Positions 53,620-62,469 are shown, counted from the stretch's first letter. The stretch: DNA of 64,000 nt from Candidatus Poribacteria bacterium (GCA_002729015.1 PBVO01000126.1:62687-126686), one strand, 5' to 3'. Made by a program: numbers and translations. The notes: generated by a model from the letters alone, not told the origin.

Positions 53620-54945
53620 TTAAGGAAATTGAAAGGTTTTTTGATCCGATAGCACCATCAAATCGAAGAAAGTTTCAACATCATTTCGAGTCGGATCTAG
53701 TTGCCGGATTCTATCGTGAAGGAAAGACCAACTCCGTGCATTTTGTGGTCCCAAATCAACTAATTCTTGATTATACTGTTCGATCTGGTTTTCATTTTTT
53801 GGTGTCCGTTTCATCAGCCATTCTACAATTTGATGGTCAGTGGGCAATTTTTGGAGTTGTTGAGTAAATTCATCGATCGAAATTTCCAGAAAATCTAATA
53901 TATAACGATCGATAGCAGAATCTTTTCCGTACCAATAACCGCCGAGTGTATTGCTGTTGAAAGCTCGGCCTTTATCGATGAGACGAGCTAAATGAACTAA
54001 ACCGCCAGCATCGCGATTGTATGGGCTACGGGGTGCTCGTCGAGCTAAATCAAGAATACCAAAACTATTTTGATCATCGTAGTCCATAAGATCGAGCCAG
54101 TTCTGAACATATTGGTTGTCAGGTGCGACGATACTCCTACGAGAGTCAAAGTTCTCCCGATTAAAATAATCCAGATAAGATTTGTCTGGTGTCGACTCGA
54201 TTGCTGGTTGTAAACCAAAATGGAGAGCTTGATGATTCCATGTGGAAATCCGATCAGAGTCAGCAGCCGTATTTAATAGTATCCATTCTCCAAGTTCTAG
54301 ATCATTCGGATTATCAATTGCTGTTTGTTGAAATTTCTCGTCTTCTATATCTAATAACTCCAGTAAGTACACATCAAAGGGGGAGTACTGGCCATATTTG
54401 TAGACTCCATTTTTTTCGCAGCTACTAGCACGTGCTTTGTCTGCCATTCTAGCTATACCAAACAGTCCAGCAACATTTCGGTCATAAGGACTACGAGGCG
54501 GACCAACCTGTAAATCAACAGGCCAAAAAGTTCCCCAATCGTCCAATTCTATGGACCCAAAAACTGTTTTGATATCTGTTCGGTCTGGGGCATATTTTTT
54601 GACTCGATTCTTTAGCAATTCAATGTGCCAATCATCTTCCGGCATACGATTTGTTTCTAATCGATTGAAAGCCTCTATTTCTCCAAGTGTTTTTTTTGAT
54701 TGATCGATTACCCAGTGGCCGATTTCACTATCATCTTTTTGATTTACTGCTCGAGTGAAGTCTTGAGCCGAAACACCTAAGAAACGTAGGATTCGTCTAT
54801 CCAAACCAGAATCTGAGCCGTATAAATATTGGCCGATCATTTCTTCATTATGAGCCCTAGCTTTGTCAATCATACGAGCTACACCGACAATTCCGGCAAC
54901 GGAAGAATTCGTAGGGCGCCGAGGTGGTTGTTTGGTCAAATCCAT
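53620..54945 (-). CDS. Triple DUF5069 repeat protein
   Basis: 441 residues made of three tandem copies of a DUF5069 module. Each begins with a P-R-[RS]-P-[TY] block, then G-[IVL]-x-[GH]-[VIL]-A-R-[ML]-[AI]-D-K-[AG]-R-A, a [GQ]-x-Y-x-Y-G-x-x-S segment, then D-x-x-[IL]-L-x-[FL]-L-[GDE] and [EV]-W-[VI]: copies near residues 8-110, 147-250 and 308-400. DUF5069 function is unknown; single-copy members are common near oxidoreductases. Three fused copies suggest a binding or scaffold role. No signal peptide. Upstream is a PhyH gene (27 bases), downstream a TPR gene. Confidence 0.82.
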   Translation of the reverse strand: MDLTKQPPRRPTNSSVAGIVGVARMIDKARAHNEEMIGQYLYGSDSGLDRRILRFLGVSAQDFTRAVNQKDDSEIGHWVIDQSKKTLGEIEAFNRLETNRMPEDDWHIELLKNRVKKYAPDRTDIKTVFGSIELDDWGTFWPVDLQVGPPRSPYDRNVAGLFGIARMADKARASSCEKNGVYKYGQYSPFDVYLLELLDIEDEKFQQTAIDNPNDLELGEWILLNTAADSDRISTWNHQALHFGLQPAIESTPDKSYLDYFNRENFDSRRSIVAPDNQYVQNWLDLMDYDDQNSFGILDLARRAPRSPYNRDAGGLVHLARLIDKGRAFNSNTLGGYWYGKDSAIDRYILDFLEISIDEFTQQLQKLPTDHQIVEWLMKRTPKNENQIEQYNQELVDLGPQNARSWSFLHDRIRQLDPTRNDVETFFDLMVLSDQKTFQFP

Positions 54946-54972
54946 ATCTATTTTCTTGCCCGGTTAATTATT

Positions 54973-55752
54973 TTACTTCTTTGATTCTAGGCTAGCTGGT
55001 CGCCCACCAGAAGATGGCGGTGACAAAATACGCTTCTGCTGCTCGGTTGGTTCAAAATAGTCATTAGGATCATAGTAACTTTGAGAGTAAGAAATATGCC
55101 CTGGACTATACTTGTACAGGAAAGTACGCCTTTCATGGTCAGCGTTCCAAGGCAAAGTACCATGAACTAGGGCCTCAGTAAAAAAAAGAGCGTCTCCAGC
55201 TTTAACTACTGGCTGAACCACGTAAGGCTCAGACCTTTTAAAAGTACGAACATCATGCGGAAAATCCGATAAAAAGTTAGATTTATGACTGCCAGGAACA
55301 CAAGCAAAGCCTCCATCACCCGGACCTGCATCCGCAAAAAAAAAGGTTAGTACTGACAACCCATTACGAATAGTACCATTGTGATGTTTGTAGAATTGAC
55401 AACCGTTCGCAGTCTCAGGACCTCCATGCAATATACTTTTATCCTCACGACCTCGCTTCATAAAAATACAGTAGTCATGGTCTAAACGAAAAGTCGGTCC
55501 CAAAAATTCTCTCAGGTATGGTGTTACACCAGGATGATCTATCAATCTTTGGCAAACCGGATCCCATTTGGAAACCCGACTCGTTCGACGTAAACTTCCC
55601 TCTTCTTTCAAGTTTTCCACTTCGTCGTAACTACGAGGAAAGATTCGGTCACACACTTCATTAATTTCAGCAATTTCATCTTCAGTCAGAACATTCTTAA
55701 TTATGATGTATCCCTGAAGGTCAAACACGAATTTATCTTCTAACGTTACCAT
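54973..55752 (-). CDS. Phytanoyl-CoA dioxygenase family protein (HxG variant)
   Basis: The frame opens at 55863, but the first 37 codons do not fit the family; M at 55752 begins M-V-T-L-E-D-K-F-V-F-D-L-Q-G-Y, the same start as its paralogues. 259 residues. DAGPGDGGFACVPGSHKSNF, distal His197 (LVHGTLPW) and the Arg in ERRTFLYKYSP are present. The proximal iron site is His109-Gly-Gly (ILHGGPETANG) in place of His-x-Asp, with QFYKHHNG after it. First gene of the run that ends with TatD. Substrate unknown. Confidence 0.86.
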   Translation of the reverse strand: MVTLEDKFVFDLQGYIIIKNVLTEDEIAEINEVCDRIFPRSYDEVENLKEEGSLRRTSRVSKWDPVCQRLIDHPGVTPYLREFLGPTFRLDHDYCIFMKRGREDKSILHGGPETANGCQFYKHHNGTIRNGLSVLTFFFADAGPGDGGFACVPGSHKSNFLSDFPHDVRTFKRSEPYVVQPVVKAGDALFFTEALVHGTLPWNADHERRTFLYKYSPGHISYSQSYYDPNDYFEPTEQQKRILSPPSSGGRPASLESKK

Positions 55753-55860
55753 TTTGGCCCATCTCACTAGACTTAGGTTTAATATTGACAACATGATAAC
55801 ATTTTGTCCCTTCAATTCAAGGTGCAAAATCAAGGATGACTGCCATATAATAGCCAAGCA

Positions 55861-55883
55861 CAAAAATCGATAATCGATTTTTG
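55861..55883. promoter_or_regulatory. 10-bp-arm palindrome between divergent genes
   Basis: CAAAAATCGA-TAA-TCGATTTTTG (55861-55883) is perfect and lies between the minus-strand PhyH start (55752) and the plus-strand isomerase start (55916). It has the shape of a shared operator. Confidence 0.55.
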
Positions 55884-55915
55884 TTCTGGTAACAAATCAA
55901 AATAAGGAATTGATC

Positions 55916-56776
55916 ATGAAAATTGGACTACGAATCCCCGGTGCTGCTGGACAAATGCCATTCTCAGAATTTTGTGCTTGGTGCAAAAAAAATGGCTTTG
56001 AGGCCATCGATATTGGCCAAATTACCAACGAGGTAGTTGAGACGGCCACTGGTGCTGGGTTGACCATCGGTACAGCTGATCTACCCGGTACACGTGACCT
56101 TATTAGTCTTAATTCAGCCAAGGTTAAGGCGGGAGCTGAGGCAGCGAAATCCGCGATTTCTGCCGCAGCCGAAAACGGCATCTCAATTATGTTTTGCGTA
56201 TTCGTCCCAGATGATGCTTCACTAGGACGAGCGAAAAATTACGAAATTTGGAAAGAAAATTTTCCAGCAGTTGCTGAATTTGCTGCTGAAAAAGGCGTTT
56301 CAATTGCAGTCGAAGGGTGGCCGGGTGGTGGTCCCGAATATCCAGCGCTTGGTTGTACGCCCGAAATGTGGCGAGCTATGTTTGCCGACTGTCCAAATGG
56401 TTTCGGCCTTAATTATGATCCTTCTCACTTAGTACGAATCGGAATCGATCATGAACGAGCCTTGGACGAATTTGCCCATAAAGTCTTACATGTACATGCT
56501 AAAGATACAGTTTTCGATCAAGAAGCTCTCTACCTTCACGGCAATCTTGGTCCCGTTTTTCGCAATCCGCGTGGATTTGGCGAAGACTGGTGGCGATACA
56601 CAATTCCAGGTGATGGTGTAGTAGATTGGCTGAAAGTAGTTCAGCGCCTAGAAGATGAGAGCTTTGATGGTATCGTAAGCGTAGAGCTAGAAGACTATCG
56701 ATATTGGAAGGACTGGCCGGCTCAGGCTGATGGACTTCGGCGCTCGCAGTCCTTTCTATCTAACATTGTACGCTAA
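55916..56776 (+). CDS. Sugar phosphate isomerase/epimerase-like TIM barrel
   Basis: 286 residues from ATG 55916 with AAGGAATTGATC upstream; the TTG at 55910 is less likely. Xylose-isomerase-like landmarks: GFEAIDIG, AEKGVSIAVEGWP (Glu ligand), GFGLNYDPSHLV (Asp and His ligands), HKVLHVHAKDTVF (His), GDGVVDWLKVVQ and SVELEDYRYW (Glu ligand). The complete metal set suggests an active isomerase or epimerase. Divergent from the PhyH run; convergent with the gene at 56998. Substrate open. Confidence 0.83.
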   Translation: MKIGLRIPGAAGQMPFSEFCAWCKKNGFEAIDIGQITNEVVETATGAGLTIGTADLPGTRDLISLNSAKVKAGAEAAKSAISAAAENGISIMFCVFVPDDASLGRAKNYEIWKENFPAVAEFAAEKGVSIAVEGWPGGGPEYPALGCTPEMWRAMFADCPNGFGLNYDPSHLVRIGIDHERALDEFAHKVLHVHAKDTVFDQEALYLHGNLGPVFRNPRGFGEDWWRYTIPGDGVVDWLKVVQRLEDESFDGIVSVELEDYRYWKDWPAQADGLRRSQSFLSNIVR

Positions 56777-56997
56777 CTAAAACATAATAGATCATGCAGT
56801 AGGATTCTATCGTTTATTACGTTTTTGTTGGTAGTGGGTTTGAATTGCGTACTTGGTGAGGATTTCAGCTATCTAGACCAAAAAGTAACTGATCTATTTG
56901 TTGCCAGACGCGCTCTATTGCTATCCCGTCTGCGCTAAAAGCCAATAAAAGGCTAATGCGCCATGAATTAGTATCAAGATTGGCTTGTGATGTTCAG

Positions 56998-57960
56998 CTA
57001 AGTTGACTTCACAAGCCGACTCTTGACACCTGCTGCCAATAGTGGGATCATAATTTCGTGATGTCCACAAAAAGTGAACCCTTGTCCTCCATCGCTAGTA
57101 GGACGACGGACAACATTTTCCTGTGGCCGGTAATGATTCACCATGTCGAAATTGGCCGTTGTGAATTGACGAACCGTGTGACCAAGGTTACGAGCAACCG
57201 TCAAGGATTTCAAGAAAACTTCAGGCAAAATAACAGCTGACCCGAAATTCAATACCACCCCACCACTACCCAAGTCGGCGACTATCGATGTTAACAGTCG
57301 AAAATCGTCAAAGCTTGCTTTCCCAATTGCTGCTCCATCTGCAGTAGGGTGTTGATGGATAATATCGGTACCAATCGCAACATGAACAGTAATAGGAATG
57401 TTGAGCTTTTGAGCTTGTACCATCAGACTAGCCTCGGCATAAGGTGGATTCAAATTCCACAAGGCTTGGGCAAATCCCTTACCCAAACCAGTTCCGTCTC
57501 TCACGGCTTGGATACTTGCATGATTCATCAAACGACCTGTTTCTTCGGCCATCCCGAAGTAACCCGTTTGAATATTCAGTTCCACATCTTCAGAAGTTTC
57601 ACCTATCATACCAATTTCAAAATCATGAATGGCTGTTGAACCGTTAAAAACCAGAGCTGAAATGACACCTATCTGCATCAAGTCTATCAGAATTGGGCTT
57701 AACCCGCATTTGACTACGTGTCCACCCAGCATGGCAATTACTGGTTTCTGTTGTCTGTAAGCAAGAATCATCGAATCTATTAAGTCAGTTAAATCTTGCC
57801 CCTTTAGGATTTTTGGTAAAGATTCTAGCAGATCGTCAATTAGTAGACTAGAACTAACAGGCGCAGCAAAATCTTGCACTGAAACCTTGTTTGTACGTTC
57901 AGATAAAGGGTAGGTCGTAACCTTAGATAAATCGGCAGGCGACCAGTTTTTTCTATTCAT
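56998..57960 (-). CDS. Conserved Rossmann-type protein, deoxyhypusine-synthase-like
   Basis: 320 residues, not assigned with confidence. Conserved blocks are LGGHVVKCGLSPILIDLMQ, LVFNGSTAIHDFEIGMIGETSEDVELNI (cited as recalled family motif), FGMAEETG, VHVAIGTDIIHQHP and GGVVLNFGSAVILPEVFLK. I recall proteins with this pattern in bacterial genomes, sometimes annotated as deoxyhypusine synthase-like. Real deoxyhypusine synthase uses a different Lys motif, so that name should be read as fold-level only. It lies 10 bases after the glycosyltransferase, so the two are probably co-transcribed. Possible NAD-dependent enzyme or nucleotide-sugar handling. Confidence 0.55.
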   Translation of the reverse strand: MNRKNWSPADLSKVTTYPLSERTNKVSVQDFAAPVSSSLLIDDLLESLPKILKGQDLTDLIDSMILAYRQQKPVIAMLGGHVVKCGLSPILIDLMQIGVISALVFNGSTAIHDFEIGMIGETSEDVELNIQTGYFGMAEETGRLMNHASIQAVRDGTGLGKGFAQALWNLNPPYAEASLMVQAQKLNIPITVHVAIGTDIIHQHPTADGAAIGKASFDDFRLLTSIVADLGSGGVVLNFGSAVILPEVFLKSLTVARNLGHTVRQFTTANFDMVNHYRPQENVVRRPTSDGGQGFTFCGHHEIMIPLLAAGVKSRLVKST

Positions 57961-57970
57961 TTTATATATT

Positions 57971-59092
57971 TTAGGCTAATAATTTGTTGTAAACCTGTTC
58001 GGTCTTTTGCACCATAGCAGTCTGGCTAAAATATTTTTTTGCGTGACTACGGGCATTTTTGCCTAATGTTTGAAGATAAAATGGGTCTTCTGTTAACTTC
58101 AGAATCGCAGAAACTAAAGCAGCATGATCATTAGACGGTACAATGAGACCATTTTCACCATCTTTGACAATTGTTAATCTAGCAGGATCAATCTCTGACG
58201 CGGAAATAACGGGTGTACCACAAGCTAGAGACTCAATCATTACCGAACCACCTGATAAGGTAACTAGCACATCTAGAGAGGATAAAATTTCGGGCATATC
58301 ATTGCGTTTCCCAGTAAAATCGACGACATGTTGCAAGTTGTTTTGTTTTATGTATCGTTGTAATTTTCGAAAGTAAGAGCTAACTCGAATTGACCCAATT
58401 AAATAACATGATAACGTAACTCCAGTTCCCAAGACTTTTTTAATAGATTTCAGAAAGTCTAACTGACGTTTTTGCGGCTCTATTCTACCGACTAAACCAA
58501 TTTTAAATTCTTTTTTAGCAGACGGGTTCAGTTTCGTCTCTATATTCAGAACGTCAATTGGATTAGGCGAAAATCTTTCGACATCCGTGGCATCAGAAAT
58601 CAGGTGTAGGCGATAGTTCTCAACCCCATTCTCAACCAGAGGTTGGCGATAACGATCACCAATGATAATGGCTGCTGTGGCCTCATGTAGATCTAGGTTC
58701 GCTAAATGTTTATTATGTAACCGTGAGCGTACATGAAAAACGGTCGGAATTGACAACGCTTGACTAACTGCTTTTAAATATGGGAAATGACGGTGTTCAG
58801 AATGAACTAAATCGACCTGAGTTTTTTTTGCTAGCCGTACTAGTCGTTTAGCCGCCGACCAACGAAATGGAATCGACTGAATCTGCAACCAGCGAGGTAA
58901 TCGCAAAAAGTGTACCTCTATCCCAGATTCAATCAAGGATTGGCTCAAATCTCCCACTTTGGGGCAAACGACAATTGGTTGGAAATTGTTTCTATCTAAT
59001 CCTTTAACCAGGTATTCATACTGAATTTCTCCACCACCTACTCTGGAGCCATACAGCAACAAATACAAAATGCGGCGTGGGCGTTCTAGCAT
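57971..59092 (-). CDS. Family 4 glycosyltransferase
   Basis: 373 residues. GGGEIQYEYLVKGLDR at the N-terminus, IGLVGRIEPQKRQLDFLKSIKKV (the start of the C-terminal Rossmann domain), VDFTGKRNDMPEIL, and SGGSVMIESLACGTPVISA, the E-x7-E-type nucleotide-sugar site of the GT4 family. It transfers a sugar from a nucleotide or phospho-sugar donor in the cytoplasm, for glycolipid or surface polysaccharide. It lies between a PhyH gene (22 bases upstream) and the unassigned protein (10 bases downstream). Confidence 0.87.
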   Translation of the reverse strand: MLERPRRILYLLLYGSRVGGGEIQYEYLVKGLDRNNFQPIVVCPKVGDLSQSLIESGIEVHFLRLPRWLQIQSIPFRWSAAKRLVRLAKKTQVDLVHSEHRHFPYLKAVSQALSIPTVFHVRSRLHNKHLANLDLHEATAAIIIGDRYRQPLVENGVENYRLHLISDATDVERFSPNPIDVLNIETKLNPSAKKEFKIGLVGRIEPQKRQLDFLKSIKKVLGTGVTLSCYLIGSIRVSSYFRKLQRYIKQNNLQHVVDFTGKRNDMPEILSSLDVLVTLSGGSVMIESLACGTPVISASEIDPARLTIVKDGENGLIVPSNDHAALVSAILKLTEDPFYLQTLGKNARSHAKKYFSQTAMVQKTEQVYNKLLA

Positions 59093-59114
59093 TTTGATCT
59101 AGGGATAGTACAGA

Positions 59115-59912
59115 TTAACCCATCAATTTATCTACTTCAGTCTGCCATGTACCTTCGATCAGTTGGCCGTATTCACGTTGGCCACCAGTGGCATCTGGAC
59201 CAGTAATGATGGGTAATTTGTGCATCTGTGTCGCATTATGTGGAATATAGTCTTGTCTGAGAAAATGGTAAGCACATCCACCACGATCATAATCACTAGT
59301 ATTTGCCTTCGTACAATGAGGAATTCCGTAGTTAAAAAATACGATCCCACCAGCCTTCATTTCTACTGGTAAAGCTCGGCTTTCATCGATCTCACATGTA
59401 ATGTGGTGGTCACTATTGGGGTCCCGGTCATGATCGTAGTTTTCTAGATGGCCACCTGGTACAATGTGCAGTGTACCATTTTCAACCGATGCATCGTGCA
59501 AGGCGATCCACATACCAGTCCCTTTTGTTGGATCACTAATGCGAAAATAACTATTATCGGTGTGCCAACTTGTACCGATTCCGGTCTTGGCAGGTTTGTA
59601 GAATATCTGGTCTAAATGGCGAATAAAGGGGTCTCCAACTAGTTGACTCACTACTGACTTAACTTTATGACTGTACGGCAAAGCCCGATATAGGTCGCTA
59701 ATGTTGTTAAGTGGAATGATTTGATAATTATGACGAATCTCGGAGTGAGTTTTCCCATCCCCTTCAGTTGCTACATTTCGGCCTAAATCTTGGTGGTAGA
59801 ATCGTATCAATTCTTTTTGCAAAGCTTCTACTTCTCGTGAATCAAAGAAATTGGCTAAAATTAAATAGCCTTCTTTTTGGAAAAGACTAATTTGTTTTTT
59901 TGTTAGTTTCAT
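59115..59912 (-). CDS. Phytanoyl-CoA dioxygenase family protein (HxD type)
   Basis: 265 residues; AAGGTATAAG precedes the ATG. His117-Thr-Asp119 (SWHTDNSYF), ENGTLHIVPGGHLENY, distal His in FNYGIPHCTKAN and the following GGCAYHFLRQDY form the metal and 2-oxoglutarate sites. The Phe-Arg-Ile-Ser between HxD and the next strand, and the long C-terminus, mark a subgroup of about 265 residues. Second gene of a PhyH-PhyH-GT4 run. Substrate unknown. Confidence 0.87.
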   Translation of the reverse strand: MKLTKKQISLFQKEGYLILANFFDSREVEALQKELIRFYHQDLGRNVATEGDGKTHSEIRHNYQIIPLNNISDLYRALPYSHKVKSVVSQLVGDPFIRHLDQIFYKPAKTGIGTSWHTDNSYFRISDPTKGTGMWIALHDASVENGTLHIVPGGHLENYDHDRDPNSDHHITCEIDESRALPVEMKAGGIVFFNYGIPHCTKANTSDYDRGGCAYHFLRQDYIPHNATQMHKLPIITGPDATGGQREYGQLIEGTWQTEVDKLMG

Positions 59913-59964
59913 CTTATACCTTTCTGCGTTGCTACGAATATCTTACTTAATACAATTCTTTTCT

Positions 59965-60726
59965 CTAATCAACTTTCTTATTAGCTCTTAATACGGGAAC
60001 CTGGTCTCCGATGAGTTGATTATTTTTTTTGAGAATTACACCAGGCACATGATATTGAGGAACAAAACCATGCCTATATTGACATGAACTTGTGTTTGGT
60101 CCACTCATATGCAAGAGTAAAGAACTAAAGATGGCTACTTGGCCAGCTTTCATCTCAACGGGAATAGCGGGTTCCAGTTCTTTTGCTTGGCTTGTTTCCG
60201 CAGTTAGGCCAGCGTATACCTGATCGTTTTCATCTTCTTGATGATGAGGGAAAACACCATACTGGTGAGATTTGGGCCTAATCCAAATACAACCATTGTC
60301 TAAATTGGAGTCGCTAACGGCGGTCCAACATGTAATGTATGCCAAAGGAACTGTTTCGGTGTAACCAGAATCTTGGTGCCAATTGAACGTTTTACCAATT
60401 TTAGGTGGCTTGACTGCGGCCTGATTCCAATATAAATCAGCGTCAGCACCAATTAATTTCTGGCAAGCTTCTAGATAAATACCCGATTTGACAAAATCTG
60501 CAACAATCTGGCTCTTTTTGTGAACCTCGCCATAAGATCGACGTCCCTCAGCTGCTTTGACGTCATCCAAATTCCCGCTGGATTTGGCTTCCTCTATGCC
60601 TTCATGGTACAACCGGTCAAACTCTTGACGAACCGCCAACAAGCGATCTCTTTCGATGACCACATCGGTAATAAAATAACCTAGTTGATCAAATTGTGAC
60701 ACATCAGAATCACTAATCATACCCAT
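59965..60726 (-). CDS. Phytanoyl-CoA dioxygenase family protein (HxD type)
   Basis: 253 residues. His117-Gln-Asp119 (NWHQDSGYTE), DNGCIWIRPKSHQYG, distal LLHMSGPNTS and Arg in CQYRHGFVPQYHV. The W-H-Q-D-S-G-Y form is the commonest in this class and resembles the ectoine-hydroxylase type, where the W-H-Q-D-x-x-Y strand is shared, but no assignment is possible. Leader gene of the minus-strand run PhyH-PhyH-GT4-unassigned. Start ATG 60726 with AAAAGG about 12 bases upstream. Confidence 0.87.
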   Translation of the reverse strand: MGMISDSDVSQFDQLGYFITDVVIERDRLLAVRQEFDRLYHEGIEEAKSSGNLDDVKAAEGRRSYGEVHKKSQIVADFVKSGIYLEACQKLIGADADLYWNQAAVKPPKIGKTFNWHQDSGYTETVPLAYITCWTAVSDSNLDNGCIWIRPKSHQYGVFPHHQEDENDQVYAGLTAETSQAKELEPAIPVEMKAGQVAIFSSLLLHMSGPNTSSCQYRHGFVPQYHVPGVILKKNNQLIGDQVPVLRANKKVD

Positions 60727-60771
60727 AATTTTTCAACCTTTTTCATTTACTCTAACACGAGATAGTGAATA

Positions 60772-60801
60772 AAGATATGTTACTTTGTATAACAATGTCA
60801 A
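60772..60801 (-). promoter_or_regulatory. Sigma-70-type promoter of the PhyH-PhyH-GT4 run
   Basis: On the minus strand: TTGACA (60796-60801), 18-base spacer, TATCTT (60772-60777), 46 bases before ATG 60726. The -35 is consensus; the -10 matches 4 of 6. Confidence 0.5.
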
Positions 60802-61265
60802 ACGGTTTTGCCTTTTTTGTTTGTCTTTGGTAGAATCAGCCAATTCAATCTTGATAATGGAGCACTAACTGCTCCTGTCTCACCAGAAAAGGGTGTTAAA
60901 AAAAGAAGATCTTTTGACGAAAATAATTTTTCCTAATAAGCTCTTTTGATAGAGTTTCAAAACATTGTTAGCTTATCCATCTTTCAACTATCGCCTGTGA
61001 TTAGGATTTACTGGTAAGAGCGAACTGGAATATGGCATAAGATGCAAGATCTATTATTCGTTGTTCGGTTCGGTATGTTTGAAAAATACAGCAAATAACT
61101 GTGAATGTAAGAATAGATTTAGAGATAGGAAAGCTGCACTTGGTAAATCCTAAATAAAGCGCCTGAGAAATCAAAAACCTAGATCTAGAAGAAAATTCTC
61201 GTTTAGGGGCAATTGTGCCCGATTATGCTAGGCCCATAGTTGAACATTATTCAGATTATTGAAAA
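60802..61265. other. Divergent intergenic region, no gene recognised
   Basis: 464 bases of AT-rich sequence between the PhyH promoter and the MFS gene. It has a short TTTTTTT tract but no clear hairpin, gene or family motif. The promoter of the MFS gene is presumably here. Confidence 0.4.
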
Positions 61266-62441
61266 ATGAACCAATCTTCTTCTAAAAAGTTGGCTGTTCT
61301 AACTCTTATGCACGGCGTGGTGGACACCTACGCCACCCTTCTACCGCATATCCTACCACAACTCTTGATTCAAATTGGAGCCGTGAGCGGACAGAATCGG
61401 TTAGCTGGTATTTTAATGGCTGCCGGTAACGCTTTTAATTCTTTTAGCCAGCTAATTACAGCTCGATTTGCTGACCAAATTCGTTCAATTCATTTTTTGA
61501 CGCTAGGAGTAGCCTTACCAGCTATAGGAATATCTTTACTTGGACTGTCTCCTTCTCTACCTTGGTTGATTTCTTTATTGGCTATTGCTGGAATTGGTGG
61601 AGCTATTTTCCATCCTGCTGCTACCTCTCAGGCTGGACGACTTTCTGGGAAAAAACGAGGCACAGGCGTTTCTATTTTTATTACCGGTGGAAATATTGGA
61701 CAAGCTGTTGGCCCATTTCTAATTATTCTGTTTTTAGAAAAGCTTGGTTTAGATATTATCTGGTTGACTATCTTAGTTGTCCCTGGCTTACTAGTATCTG
61801 TTTTTGGTGGATTATCGCTAAAAAGCGTAGTCGAAGAATCAATTCAGCCTTCTTCAATAAAGTTGCCTCTATGGCCAGAAATACGGCAACAATGGTTCCC
61901 GTTGATATTACTCTATTTAATGTCAATGTTAAAAACGGTAACGGTTATTGGATTTGTTACCTACCTTTCTCTTTTACTGAACAAACTAGGATATTCACAT
62001 ACTAAGCGGTCACTTATTCTGGCGGGATTTACATTTGCGGGTTCAATGGGGATTCTCGCCGGTGGTAAACTGTCTGATATTTTGGGTGGAAACCTTGTGT
62101 TATTAATTTCGCTAGCTTTTTCTACTCCACTTCTCTATCTTTCGGCTTCGTCTATATCTGACAGTCCGATTGTGTTTATTCTTTTGTTATTTGCTGGAAA
62201 TTTTGTCCTAGCTAGTTCTGCATCTGTAAACATTGTTATGGGCCAACAACTCCTGCCCAATCATCAAAGTATAGCTTCTAGTTTTATGATGGGAGCAGCC
62301 TGGGGTTTAGCAGGCCTATTCAACATTCCACTAGGTGGATTAGCAGACGAGATAGGTCAGGAGAGCATTCTACGTGGATTGTCGATTATCCCTTTTTTGA
62401 CGGCTTCCTTGCTTTCCTTTTTAAAAATGCCAAAAATCTAG
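61266..62441 (+). CDS. MFS transporter (fosmidomycin-resistance-like)
   Basis: 391 residues with about twelve hydrophobic helices. The first helix region HGVVDTYATLLPHILPQLL and the loop with FHPAATSQAGRLSGKKRGTGVSIFITGGNIGQAVGP match the Fsr-type MFS subfamily in placement and in the G-G-N-x-G pattern. Known members export drugs such as fosmidomycin; many other members are of unknown substrate. Start ATG 61266 has no good ribosome site. The gene lies 120 bases before the Gfo/Idh/MocA gene, which has its own promoter. Confidence 0.82.
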   Translation: MNQSSSKKLAVLTLMHGVVDTYATLLPHILPQLLIQIGAVSGQNRLAGILMAAGNAFNSFSQLITARFADQIRSIHFLTLGVALPAIGISLLGLSPSLPWLISLLAIAGIGGAIFHPAATSQAGRLSGKKRGTGVSIFITGGNIGQAVGPFLIILFLEKLGLDIIWLTILVVPGLLVSVFGGLSLKSVVEESIQPSSIKLPLWPEIRQQWFPLILLYLMSMLKTVTVIGFVTYLSLLLNKLGYSHTKRSLILAGFTFAGSMGILAGGKLSDILGGNLVLLISLAFSTPLLYLSASSISDSPIVFILLLFAGNFVLASSASVNIVMGQQLLPNHQSIASSFMMGAAWGLAGLFNIPLGGLADEIGQESILRGLSIIPFLTASLLSFLKMPKI

Positions 62442-62469
62442 TTTGGTATAAGTTGTTTAGGAGGCCTAA

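Noticed and set aside
56900..56990. Hairpin GCGC...AGCC-AATAAAA-GGCT...GCGC
   Set aside because: Interrupted stem and no T-tract; too weak to call a terminator although it lies between convergent genes.
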